A stretch of DNA of 31,189 bases from an uncultured Collinsella sp. (GCA_900545075.1 UQXT01000008.1:1-31189); one strand, 5' to 3'. Shown: positions 24,275 through 30,984, numbered from the stretch's first letter. A program made the numbers and translations. Notes: a model not told the origin generated them from the letters alone.

Positions 24275-24313
24275 CTAGCTCAAAGGGGGCACTGTCCCCT
24301 TTGAGCTAGTTTT
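24273..24313 (+). terminator. Terminator after the phosphoesterase gene (REP-like palindrome)
   Basis: AACTAGCTCAAAGGGG (24273-24288) pairs perfectly with CCCCTTTGAGCTAGTT (24296-24311), followed by TT. At 16 bp the stem is unusually long. The loop region GGGCACTGTCCC is the inverted form of the GGGACAG motif in the other intergenic palindromes. Confidence 0.88.
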
Positions 24314-24323
24314 GACGCGATAG

Positions 24324-24362
24324 CAAGAAACCCGGTCCTGCGCAAGGCAGAACCGGGTTTCT
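24324..24362. terminator. Bidirectional terminator between phosphoesterase gene and rplA
   Basis: AAGAAACCCGGT (from 24325) pairs with ACCGGGTTTCTT (to 24362), with further CTGC/GCAG pairs inside. T-rich stretches follow on both strands, so it can stop both convergent units. It probably mainly ends the rpmG-rplA unit. Confidence 0.85.
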
Positions 24363-24399
24363 TTAGCAATGCTTGCTTTGCTCAAGCAGTAACTAGCAG

Positions 24400-25107
24400 T
24401 TACTCAGCCAGGAAGTCACGCTGGACAGCGGGATCGACCTTGACGCCAGGGCCCATGGTGGAAGACACGGAGATGGACTTGACGTACTTGCCCTTAGCAG
24501 AAGAGGGCTTGACGCGCAGGATCTCGGTGTACAGGGCAGCGTAGTTCTCGACGAGCTGCTGCTCAGAGAAGGACTTCTTGCCCAGGGGCACGTGGCAGAT
24601 GCCGTAGCGGTCGGCGCGATACTCAACGCGGCCGGCCTTGAGCTCGGAGACCATCTTGGCGACGTCCATGGTCACGGTGCCGAGCTTGGGGTTCGGCATG
24701 AGGCCACGGGGACCAAGGATCTTACCGATGCGGCCAACCTTGGCCATCATGTTCGGCGTAGCAATAGCGGCGTCGAAGTTGATCTCGCCCTTCTGGATCT
24801 GGGCAACGAGCTCGTCGGAACCGATGATGTCGGCGCCGGCAGCCTCAGCCTCGCGGGCCTTCTCGCCCTCGGCGAAGACGGCAACACGAACGGTCTTGCC
24901 GGTGCCGTGGGGCAGGGAGATGGAACCACGGATGTTCTGGTCAGCCTTACGAGTATCGATGCCCAGACGGAAGTGGGCCTCGACAGTCTCGTCGAACTTG
25001 GCGGTGTCGAGCTCCTTGATGAGCTTGGCAGCCTGAAGGGGGGTGTAGAGCGTGGCGCGGTCGATCTTCTCGGCAGCGGCGTTATAGCTCTTACCATGCT
25101 TAGCCAT
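24400..25107 (-). CDS. rplA: 50S ribosomal protein L1
   Basis: L1 forms the mobile stalk at the ribosomal E site. The 235-aa product begins MAKHGKSYNAAAEKIDRATLY and contains EAHFRLGIDTRKADQNIRG, SISLPHGTGKTVRVAVFAEG and the L1 signature around KILGPRGLMPNPKLGTVT. ATG 25107 is preceded by AGGAGG at a good distance. An ATG two codons upstream overlaps that site. It is the last gene of the unit, followed by a terminator, so the usual link to rplJ is broken. The 117-bp gap to rplK contains the short stem TGTGC/GCACA but no clear promoter. Confidence 0.98.
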   Translation of the reverse strand: MAKHGKSYNAAAEKIDRATLYTPLQAAKLIKELDTAKFDETVEAHFRLGIDTRKADQNIRGSISLPHGTGKTVRVAVFAEGEKAREAEAAGADIIGSDELVAQIQKGEINFDAAIATPNMMAKVGRIGKILGPRGLMPNPKLGTVTMDVAKMVSELKAGRVEYRADRYGICHVPLGKKSFSEQQLVENYAALYTEILRVKPSSAKGKYVKSISVSSTMGPGVKVDPAVQRDFLAE

Positions 25108-25224
25108 GTGCATTACCTCCTGTGGTTAAACGGGCGTGAGCCCTCCCACATCGTATCGTGTGCCCTATTGCACACATTAAACGGGCGCCCCGGTCGGAGC
25201 ACCCGTCGTTACCATAAGAAATCG

Positions 25225-25653
25225 CTACTCAGCGATGGTGACGCCCATGGAACGGGCGGTACCGGCGATGATCTTCTTGGCGGCGTCAATGTCGTTGGCA
25301 TTGAGGTCCGGCATCTTGATCTCGGCGATCTTGGTGAGCTGCTCCTGGGAGAGCTGACCAACCTTGTCGGCCTGGGGCTTAGCGGAACCAGACTTGAGGT
25401 TCAGCTCCTTCTTGATGAGGTGAGCCGCCGGCGGGGTCTTGGTGATGAAGGAGAAGGACTTGTCCTCGTAGACAGAGATCTCAACGGGGATGATGTCGCC
25501 CTTCTTGTCCTGCGTCTCGGCGTTAAAGGCCTGGCAGAACTGCATGATGTTCACGCCAGCAGCGCCCAGGGCGGGGCCGACGGGAGGAGCGGGGTTAGCT
25601 GCACCAGCAGGAATCTGGAGCTTAATGACGTTGGCAACCTTCTTCTCAGCCAT
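25225..25653 (-). CDS. rplK: 50S ribosomal protein L11
   Basis: L11 is part of the GTPase-associated centre with L10/L12 and 23S rRNA. The 142-aa product is full length and starts MAEKKVANVIKLQIPAGAAN, with the thiostrepton-site N-terminal domain PAPPVGPALGAAGVNIMQFC, the switch region TPPAAHLIKKEL and the C-terminal IAGTARSMGVTI. ATG 25653 has GAAAGGA 7 nt upstream. An ATG two codons earlier abuts that site. It follows nusG after 120 bp in which I see no strong promoter. Confidence 0.98.
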   Translation of the reverse strand: MAEKKVANVIKLQIPAGAANPAPPVGPALGAAGVNIMQFCQAFNAETQDKKGDIIPVEISVYEDKSFSFITKTPPAAHLIKKELNLKSGSAKPQADKVGQLSQEQLTKIAEIKMPDLNANDIDAAKKIIAGTARSMGVTIAE

Positions 25654-25773
25654 GGTCATTCCTTTCGAATCACGAGTGTGAAGTACTTGCTATATCGTAA
25701 GCACGCACGTGTTAGAAGCACTCCTGAGATGAGCAGTCACAGAAGAAGCACGCTCGCGCGAACGGACGAAAAC

Positions 25774-26310
25774 TTAAGCGATGACAGCGACCTGGTTAAA
25801 GTCGAGCTCGACCGGCGTCTCGCGGCCAAAGATCATCAGCGTGACCTTGAGCTTACCTGCCTCGGTGTTAACCTCGGAGACCTTGCCATCAAAATCGGTA
25901 AGCGGGCCATCGGTGACACGGACGGACGTACCGACCTCAATATCGACCGACGTGCGCTTGGGCGAATCGCCCTTACCGGGACGACGAGTCATCTTATTGT
26001 ACTCGTCGCGGGAAAGCGGAGCGGGCTTGCCGTTGCCGCCCAGGAAACCGGTGACACCGGGCGTGTTGCGAACACACGTCCACGCATCGTCATCCATCTC
26101 CATGCGAACCAGGACATAACCCGGGAAAATCTTGGAATCCTTGGTCTCGCGCTTGCCACCCTCTTTGATCTCGGTGACGCGCTCCATAGGAATCTCGATA
26201 TCAAAGATACGGTCCTGCATGCCCATGGTCTCGATGCGATGCTCGAGATCGGACTTAACGCGGTTCTCGTATCCAGAGTAAGTGTGAACGACGTACCAAC
26301 GCTTAGACAT
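25774..26310 (-). CDS. nusG: Transcription termination/antitermination factor NusG
   Basis: NusG binds RNA polymerase through its N-terminal NGN domain and Rho or S10 through its C-terminal KOW domain. The 178-aa product begins MSKRWYVVHTYSGYENRVKSDL and has KIFPGYVLVRMEMDDDAW and NTPGVTGFLGG in the NGN part, then VRVTDGPLTDFDGKVSEVN (KOW) and GRETPVELDF. It starts 3 nt after secE ends, using GAGGGG inside the secE end as ribosome site, so translation is coupled. Confidence 0.98.
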   Translation of the reverse strand: MSKRWYVVHTYSGYENRVKSDLEHRIETMGMQDRIFDIEIPMERVTEIKEGGKRETKDSKIFPGYVLVRMEMDDDAWTCVRNTPGVTGFLGGNGKPAPLSRDEYNKMTRRPGKGDSPKRTSVDIEVGTSVRVTDGPLTDFDGKVSEVNTEAGKLKVTLMIFGRETPVELDFNQVAVIA

Positions 26311-26313
26311 GGT

Positions 26314-26652
26314 TTAGCCCCTCAATCCGGAGAACAGAGCAAGAGCCTCGCCAAAGCCAGCATCGAGCAGAGCGATGACGACGCCGACGACGATCAGAAA
26401 AGCGCAAACGACGACCGAGTAGTTCACGAGCTCCTTCTTATCGGGCCACGTGACACGCTTCATCTCGGACTTCACCGAAGCGAAATACTTCTTGGTGCGG
26501 GCGAAGAAGCCGGGCTTCTCGTTCTTCTTGGACTTCGCAGCCTTCTCGCTCTTCTTGGCAACGGCCTTCTTGGCCTCAACCTTGGAGTTGGCGGCAGCGT
26601 TGTTGGCAGGCGCCTGCTGCTGTGCCTTCTTCTTGTTCTTCTTGTTGGCCAT
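26314..26652 (-). CDS. secE: Preprotein translocase subunit SecE
   Basis: This is a small essential subunit of the SecYEG channel that clamps SecY. The 112-aa protein has a long charged Ala/Lys-rich N-terminus (1-48), the amphipathic helix with KSEMKRVTWPDKKELVNY (about 61-78) that defines the family, and one membrane helix, VVVCAFLIVVGVVIALLDAG. Most minimal SecE proteins are ~60-70 aa. The extra N-terminus is common in actinobacteria. ATG 26652 has GGAGG upstream. The gene follows tRNA-Trp in the same unit. Confidence 0.96.
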   Translation of the reverse strand: MANKKNKKKAQQQAPANNAAANSKVEAKKAVAKKSEKAAKSKKNEKPGFFARTKKYFASVKSEMKRVTWPDKKELVNYSVVVCAFLIVVGVVIALLDAGFGEALALFSGLRG

Positions 26653-26693
26653 TTGGGTTACCTCCGCGCAATGCGCTTATACATGAGTAAACC

Positions 26694-26717
26694 GTAAGCC
26701 CCCAAATGGGAGCTTAC
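26694..26717. other. Hairpin between tRNA-Trp and secE
   Basis: GTAAGC (26694-26699) pairs with GCTTAC (26712-26717), with additional C/G pairs inside. It sits 12 bp after the tRNA 3' end. With no T run it may guide RNA processing rather than terminate. Confidence 0.4.
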
Positions 26718-26728
26718 GGAATAATGAC

Positions 26729-26804
26729 TGGCACGCCAGGAAGGACTCGAACCCTCAACACTCGGTTTTGGAGACCGATGCTCTACCAATTGAACTACTG
26801 GCGT
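26729..26804 (-). tRNA. tRNA-Trp (anticodon CCA)
   Basis: The acceptor stem ACGCCAG pairs with CTGGCGT. Discriminator G and the CCA end are encoded. The anticodon loop is CTCCAAA, and the T loop GGTTCGAGTCC is standard. It lies between rpmG and secE in one transcription unit, a layout known in several bacteria. Confidence 0.97.
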
Positions 26805-26817
26805 ATGTGACTAGAGA

Positions 26818-26967
26818 CTAGCGAGTCTCTTTGTGCAGCGTGTGGTGACGGCACCAGGGGCAATACTTCTTAATCTCCATACGATCAGGCATGGTCGACT
26901 TGTTCTTGGTGGTCGTATAGTTGCGGCGCTTGCACTCAGTGCACGCAAGAGTAACTAGAGTACGCAT
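26818..26967 (-). CDS. rpmG: 50S ribosomal protein L33 (zinc-binding type)
   Basis: This is a 49-aa ribosomal protein: MRTLVTLACTECKRRNYTTT, then KNKSTMPDRMEIKKYCPWC, then RHHTLHKETR. Two Cys pairs (CTEC and CPWC) form the zinc ribbon, so this is the zinc-requiring C+ form rather than the zinc-independent paralogue induced under zinc starvation. AAAGG lies about 10 nt before ATG 26967. It is the first gene after a strong promoter and leads the rpmG-tRNA-Trp-secE-nusG-rplK-rplA unit. Confidence 0.97.
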   Translation of the reverse strand: MRTLVTLACTECKRRNYTTTKNKSTMPDRMEIKKYCPWCRHHTLHKETR

Positions 26968-27012
26968 GTATCCTGAACCTTTCATTTCCGCCCCGTACGG
27001 GCACGAGTTGTT

Positions 27013-27042
27013 ACTTTATCAGCTCTACGTAAGTGCTGTCAA
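27013..27042 (-). promoter_or_regulatory. Promoter of the rpmG-secE-nusG-rplKA unit
   Basis: On the minus strand a perfect TTGACA (27037-27042) is followed after 18 bp by TAAAGT (27013-27018). About 45 bp separate it from the rpmG start. I see no other promoter this good before rplA. Confidence 0.8.
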
Positions 27043-27182
27043 TGAAAACCTTGAATCAATTGGTTCTCGCTGGATCCATTCATATTTGGAACACATCAAT
27101 GAAGCCAGCGAGATCTAATCGACGGTGCACTCAGGACCATTATCGATCCTCTCGACACCAGCAACGGCTCAATATCCATTGC

Positions 27183-27219
27183 AGAAAAGAACCCGGCACC
27201 CATATAAGTGCCGGGTTCT
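27183..27219 (-). terminator. tuf terminator
   Basis: AGAACCCGGCAC pairs with GTGCCGGGTTCT (27188-27199 with 27208-27219), and TTTTC follows on the minus strand. The 12-bp stem is perfect. Confidence 0.92.
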
Positions 27220-27246
27220 CTAAGTCAGCTATATCAAAGAGCTAAT

Positions 27247-28437
27247 TTACTCAATGATCGTGGAGACGATGCCCGAACCGACGGTGTGGCCACCCTCGCG
27301 GATAGCGAAGCGCAGGCCCTCCTCCATGGCGATCGGGTGAATGAGGTCGCCCTCGATGGTGATGTGGTCACCAGGCATAGCCATCTCGGTGCCCTCGGGG
27401 AGCTTGACCGTACCGGTAACGTCGGTGGTACGGAAGTAGAACTGAGGACGATAACCATCGAAGAACGGGGTGTGACGGCCGCCCTCCTCCTTGGTCAGAA
27501 CGTAGATCTCGCCGGTGAACTTGGTGTGCGGGGTAACCGAACCGGGCTTGCAGAGAACCTGGCCGCGCTCGATGTCCTCGCGCTTGATGCCGCGGAGCAG
27601 CAGACCGACGTTGTCGCCAGCCTCGCAGAAGTCCATGGACTTACGGAACATCTCGATACCGGTAACGACGGTGTTCTGGGTATCCTTGATGCCGACGATC
27701 TCGACGGGCTCGTTGAGCTTGAGCTCACCGCGCTCGACACGGCCGGTAGCAACGGTACCACGGCCGGAGATGGTCATAACGTCCTCAACGGCCATCAGGA
27801 ACGGGAGGTCGTTGTTACGAGCAGGCGTCGGGATGTACTCGTCGACGGCCTTCATGAGCTCGCGGATAGCGTCCATCCACTTGGCGTCGCCCTCGAGAGC
27901 GCCCAGAGCGGAACCACGGATGACGGGGATGTCGTCGCCGGGGAAATCGTACTCGGAGAGGAGCTCACGGGTCTCCATCTCGACGAGGTCGATGAGCTCG
28001 TCATCGTCGACCATGTCGCACTTGTTCAGGAAGACGACGATGTAGGGAACACCGACCTGACGGGCGAGCAGGATGTGCTCGCGAGTCTGAGCCATGGGGC
28101 CGTCGGTAGCGGCGATGACCAGGATAGCGCCGTCCATCTGAGCAGCACCGGAGATCATGTTCTTGACGTAGTCAGCGTGGCCCGGGCAGTCAACGTGAGC
28201 GTAGTGACGGGCAGCAGTCTCGTACTCAACGTGGGAGACGGAGATCGTAATGCCGCGCTCGCGCTCCTCGGGAGCCTTGTCGATGTTCTCGAACGCAGTG
28301 AAGTCAGCCTTGCAGCCCTCGGTCTCAGAGAGAACCTTGGTGATGGCGGCGGTCAGCGTGGTCTTGCCGTGGTCGACGTGACCAATGGTGCCGATGTTAA
28401 CATGCGGCTTAGTGCGCTCAAACTTCTCTTTGGCCAT
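27247..28437 (-). CDS. tuf: Elongation factor Tu
   Basis: EF-Tu is the GTPase that delivers aminoacyl-tRNA to the ribosome. The 396-aa product is full length. It starts MAKEKFERTKPHVNIGTI and has G1 GHVDHGKT (19-26), switch I RGITI (61-65), G3 DCPGH (83-87) and G4 NKCD (138-141). Domains 2 and 3 end in GGHTVGSGIVSTIIE. ATG 28437 is preceded by GAGGAGGG. An upstream in-frame extension to 28506 has no homology. It is the last gene in a tRNA-Tyr/Thr/Met-tuf unit, like the tRNA-tufB unit of E. coli. Confidence 0.99.
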   Translation of the reverse strand: MAKEKFERTKPHVNIGTIGHVDHGKTTLTAAITKVLSETEGCKADFTAFENIDKAPEERERGITISVSHVEYETAARHYAHVDCPGHADYVKNMISGAAQMDGAILVIAATDGPMAQTREHILLARQVGVPYIVVFLNKCDMVDDDELIDLVEMETRELLSEYDFPGDDIPVIRGSALGALEGDAKWMDAIRELMKAVDEYIPTPARNNDLPFLMAVEDVMTISGRGTVATGRVERGELKLNEPVEIVGIKDTQNTVVTGIEMFRKSMDFCEAGDNVGLLLRGIKREDIERGQVLCKPGSVTPHTKFTGEIYVLTKEEGGRHTPFFDGYRPQFYFRTTDVTGTVKLPEGTEMAMPGDHITIEGDLIHPIAMEEGLRFAIREGGHTVGSGIVSTIIE

Positions 28438-28533
28438 AAAGCCCTCCTCTAAACAGGTCGTCCCCGGACGGGACTTTGCCTTTATACCATAGTGGCCTCT
28501 CAACATACTATTGAGAAGCCACCGTGTTACCTA

Positions 28534-28610
28534 TGGTAGCGGTGACTGGATTCGAACCAGTGACGCCACGGGTATGAACCGTGTGCTCTAACCAACTGAG
28601 CTACACCGCC
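28534..28610 (-). tRNA. tRNA-Met (elongator-type, anticodon CAT)
   Basis: The acceptor GGCGGTG pairs with CACCGCT (first pair G-T), discriminator A, and CCA is encoded. The anticodon loop is TTCATAC. The sequence resembles elongator Met. Ile2, whose CAT is modified by TilS, cannot be fully excluded. The paired 1-72 position argues against initiator tRNA. Confidence 0.95.
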
Positions 28611-28613
28611 GGA

Positions 28614-28689
28614 TGGAGCCTGCAACCAGACTTGAACTGGTGACCTCTTCGTTACCAACGAAGTGCTCTACCGACTGAGCTATACAGGC
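28614..28689 (-). tRNA. tRNA-Thr (anticodon GGT)
   Basis: The acceptor GCCTGTA pairs with TGCAGGC with one G-T, discriminator T, and CCA is encoded. The anticodon loop is TTGGTAA with stem CTTCG/CGAAG. Only 3 nt separate it from tRNA-Met. Confidence 0.96.
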
Positions 28690-28699
28690 ACTTGACGGG

Positions 28700-28781
28700 T
28701 GGGAGCTATAGGATTCGAACCTATGTAGGCAGAGCCAACGGGTTTACAGCCCGTCCCCATTAACCACTCGGGCAAACTCCC
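28700..28781 (-). tRNA. tRNA-Tyr (anticodon GTA)
   Basis: The acceptor GGGAGTT pairs with AGCTCCC. The anticodon loop is CTGTAAA with stem ACGGG/CCCGT. The long variable arm is that of a class II tRNA. The 3' end reads ACCC, not ACCA, so CCA must be completed by nucleotidyltransferase, unlike the neighbouring Thr, Met and Trp genes that encode it. Confidence 0.95.
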
Positions 28782-28843
28782 AATCGTTCAAGTATCCGCT
28801 GGTTCTTTGGCCTTTTGGACCGCCGCCCCCGCGAACGAAAAAG

Positions 28844-28873
28844 ATAATACGATGCAACCTTGGGGGCTGTCAA
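28844..28873 (-). promoter_or_regulatory. Promoter of the tRNA-tuf unit
   Basis: On the minus strand a perfect TTGACA (28868-28873) and TATTAT (28844-28849) are separated by 18 bp. This is a strong consensus promoter, as expected for tRNA and tuf. Confidence 0.82.
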
Positions 28874-28916
28874 CGAAAACCTCTAGATACACGGTGCCGG
28901 GCGTATCTATATACCT

Positions 28917-28945
28917 TTGACCTGCGGTTTTATTGAGTTTAGATA
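28917..28945 (+). promoter_or_regulatory. Divergent plus-strand promoter reading into the 40-bp array
   Basis: TTGACC (28917-28922), a 17-bp spacer and TAGATA (28940-28945) form a good consensus on the plus strand. Just upstream, TAGATAC (28884-28890) and GTATCTA (28903-28909) form a perfect inverted repeat between this promoter and the tRNA-tuf one. A frame from 28933/28945 to 29133 has no ribosome site and no recognisable features. I do not call it a gene. Confidence 0.5.
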
Positions 28946-29120
28946 TGAAGGACAGTGGATTTCGCTACGCTGGTGACATTTCCCAAGGGAACACTTTGGC
29001 ACGGTGGAGTACGCCTACAACATCGACCTTCGATAACGGCCCTCTTGCACTATTACTTAGGTCGCAATCGGGCTTCCACGCCACGACCGACCAGGATGAC
29101 CGGGACCGGTCCGGCCTTTG

Positions 29121-29335
29121 TCTCGATCTGTAACATTTAGAGAGCACTTTCTCCCCTATCTGTTACAGATCGAGATATTACGCAGAGACCCCGGCTTACG
29201 TCTCATTCTGTAACAGTACGAACGGTTTTCCGCCCCTTCGTGTTACAGATCGAGACATTTCTCAGCTAACCCGACTCTATATCTCAATCTGTAACAGCTG
29301 GACACTTTTTCGACCGCTCGCTGTTACCAATTAGA
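29121..29335. repeat. Six-element array of 15-bp repeats in alternating orientation, 40-bp period
   Basis: The elements start at 29121 (+), 29161 (-), 29201 (+), 29241 (-), 29282 (+) and 29322 (-, degenerate). The plus form is TCTCGATCTGTAACA. Copies 3 and 5 vary only inside CTCATT/CTCAAT. Copies 2 and 4 are exact reverse complements of copy 1. The steps are 40, 40, 40, 41 and 40 bp, leaving 25-26 bp between elements. The array can be read as three 80-bp units. The intervening sequence is diverged but keeps a pyrimidine tract (TTTTC..CCCCT) before each minus copy and CAG..ACCC..CT after copies 2 and 4. The array lies downstream of the GIY-YIG-like gene and 250 bp from the tRNA-tuf promoter. 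No protein gene is visible between 28782 and 29366. Confidence 0.93.
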
Positions 29336-29366
29336 ATAATGTTGAGTAATGAACGGTTGCAGAACC

Positions 29367-30059
29367 CTATGCCCGCATGTCGGCTCCGTTGTACAGCCTG
29401 CTGCCTTCAAACGATCGCCGCAGGAGTTCGCGACGTTCATCGAGGTCTTTCAGTTCGCAGGGGAACACGAACAGCATCACGTTTTGATGATACTTGTAAT
29501 CGGCATAGACATCCGGATCGCCAGAACGTGTGGGCGTGGATACGACACCATCCGACATATGCTCGCTTGAGCCCACATAAATTCCCAGATAGTCACTGTA
29601 GTTCTTATCGTGATCGCCCTTTTGATACTTTGCGATAAGGTAGCAGCCAGGCATATCGAAACCGTTAAATGCCGCATCGGCAGTTTTACCCTGTCGACAG
29701 ACAAACTCGTGCAGAGGCATCGCCGTCGACGCGCTTTCGAAAATCGATTGCCTTGCAGCATTAATCTTCTTGCGAGCCTCGGCGGCTTCTCTTGAGTCCT
29801 GGAACGCTTTCGCAGCGCCACCCAGCGCGCCAACTGCCGCGCCAACGCCATCGGCCGCGACACCGAGCCCCATACCAATACCATCGGCAACGGCGCGTAC
29901 GCCATTAGCGGCGCCATCAGCCGCACCCTTTACGGCACCACCGACGGCATCAACATCGACACCGAGTTGCTTTGCGCCATCAATGACGTCCGCGGCCGCA
30001 ACCAGGACCTTCGCCGCAAGGCTCATCGCATCTTTTATTGTTTTCAGATTTACAGTCAT
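29367..30059 (-). CDS. Protein with Gly/Ala-rich N-terminus and GIY-YIG-like C-terminal domain
   Basis: This 230-aa protein of unknown role has no signal peptide. Residues about 10-100 are a Gly/Ala/Val/Asp repeat-like stretch (GAVKGAADGAANGVRAVADG, GIGMGLGVAADGVGAAVG, GALGGAAKAF), compatible with long amphipathic or membrane-active helices. The C-terminal ~110 residues contain MPGCYLIAKY and LGIYVGSSEHMSDGV, resembling the GIY-YIG nuclease signature. A later Glu-rich helix (DERRELLRRSFEGSRLYN) supplies a plausible catalytic Glu and the conserved Asn. An Arg is present at TPTRSG. I chose ATG 30059 with GAAAGGA upstream. It could be a nuclease, a toxin-like effector or a binding-only derivative. 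Confidence 0.8.
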   Translation of the reverse strand: MTVNLKTIKDAMSLAAKVLVAAADVIDGAKQLGVDVDAVGGAVKGAADGAANGVRAVADGIGMGLGVAADGVGAAVGALGGAAKAFQDSREAAEARKKINAARQSIFESASTAMPLHEFVCRQGKTADAAFNGFDMPGCYLIAKYQKGDHDKNYSDYLGIYVGSSEHMSDGVVSTPTRSGDPDVYADYKYHQNVMLFVFPCELKDLDERRELLRRSFEGSRLYNGADMRA

Positions 30060-30178
30060 CCTAGAATTCCTTTCGATATCTCGCATAACCGAAACAGCTC
30101 ATGACTCATAAATAGCGTCAGGCGGTTGCGCAGCCTTCCACGACCATGCGAAATGCATGCAGCACCCAAGTCAGCAGT

Positions 30179-30460
30179 TTAAATCGGGCTACGTAATGAG
30201 CCCCAATGGGTTCCCAATAATCGGTGAGCGCAATGAGCGTCTCGAGGAACACCAATACTCGCACTCGCCCTCATTATTCGAAGCCAGATGATGTGTTCTA
30301 CCGATAGCCCGTCACGAGCGTCGACGGTGCTCACGCCATTGTCGAGAGCCATCACGACAGGCGCCCGATCATTCGACTGACGCTTTAGGCGATACAAAGC
30401 CGAATAGCACGGCGTCTGCCACAGGTTGTTGCTCAACAAATACGCTGCTGACTGTGGCAT
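30179..30460 (-). CDS. Hypothetical 93-aa protein or gene remnant
   Basis: This is not a recognised family. The frame from ATG 30460 reads MPQSAAYLLSNNLWQTPCYS and later VVMALDNGVSTVDARDGLSV. This part looks protein-like, while the last ~25 residues (RDAHCAHRLLGTHWGSLRSP) look less so. There is no strong ribosome site. It may be a fragment of a larger gene that decayed. The flanking 30060-30178 and 30461-30496 show no clear signals. Confidence 0.35.
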   Translation of the reverse strand: MPQSAAYLLSNNLWQTPCYSALYRLKRQSNDRAPVVMALDNGVSTVDARDGLSVEHIIWLRIMRASASIGVPRDAHCAHRLLGTHWGSLRSPI

Positions 30461-30496
30461 ACTTTATTCAGTAATTGTATCGAGAAAGAGAGTGTC

Positions 30497-30586
30497 ATGG
30501 TTCCCCCGGGTAACGGCTGCAGCCAGATCATCATCATCGCTTTGGGCGTTTGCCTTGGCCTGACGTTGTTTGCGGTCTGTGGCTAA
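30497..30586 (+). CDS. 29-aa putative small membrane protein
   Basis: MVPPGNGCSQ is followed by the hydrophobic IIIIALGVCLGLTLFAVCG: a short exposed N-terminus and one membrane helix. The upstream AGAAAGAGAG is a modest ribosome site. Its TAA overlaps the GTG start of the next gene (GTGGCTAA), so the two are likely coupled. The function is unknown. Confidence 0.5.
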   Translation: MVPPGNGCSQIIIIALGVCLGLTLFAVCG

Positions 30587-30968
30587 ACGATTCAGATCTG
30601 CGCTCATTTCCAGCACAAATCTTCTGCCGCTGCTTGCCGGCATCGCATATCTCGTTAACAGATATATAACGAGCTTCGACTTTTTCCTCCCCTACGACTT
30701 CGCCCATTATCAGCTTGGAGATCTGTGCGGAGGAATCATTTTTCCCGCCTACGTAAACGTCCTCTGCGAAACGGTGAGCGGGAAAACGCCGATATGTAGC
30801 CTTGCGAGCAGTTTGGCATTATCGGCGGGATGCTCAATCTGCTGGGAAGTACTTGCGCCTATACTGCTCGAGTTCAGTACCCCAGATCCGCTTGATGCCT
30901 GCATGTACGTTATCGGCGGTATCTTGTACCTCGCGGCTTTTAAACTGACAGCGGGTAATCGAATATAG
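30579..30968 (+). CDS. Putative multi-spanning membrane protein (129 aa)
   Basis: This is a small hydrophobic protein with about four membrane segments: LLPLLAGIAYLVNRYI, GGIIFPAYVNVLC, SLASSLALSAGCSICWEVLA and ACMYVIGGILYLAAFKL. Acidic residues near helix ends (YDFAHYQLGD, STPDPLD) give it a loose VanZ-like look, but I cannot assign a family. I chose GTG 30579 because it overlaps the stop of the small ORF upstream. A TTG at 30570 is possible. Confidence 0.6.
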   Translation: MAKRFRSALISSTNLLPLLAGIAYLVNRYITSFDFFLPYDFAHYQLGDLCGGIIFPAYVNVLCETVSGKTPICSLASSLALSAGCSICWEVLAPILLEFSTPDPLDACMYVIGGILYLAAFKLTAGNRI

Positions 30969-30984
30969 CCGCATATACAAGAAA

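Noticed and set aside
24592..26697. 701-codon open frame on the plus strand across rplA, rplK, nusG and secE
   Set aside because: It spans several well-supported genes in antisense and two intergenic gaps, with no recognisable domain.
28945..29133. Protein gene in front of the array
   Set aside because: The start coincides with the promoter -10, there is no ribosome site, the composition is not protein-like, and its end lies inside the first repeat.
29121..29335. CRISPR array
   Set aside because: The repeats alternate in orientation, are only 15 bp, and no cas genes are present. CRISPR repeats are direct.
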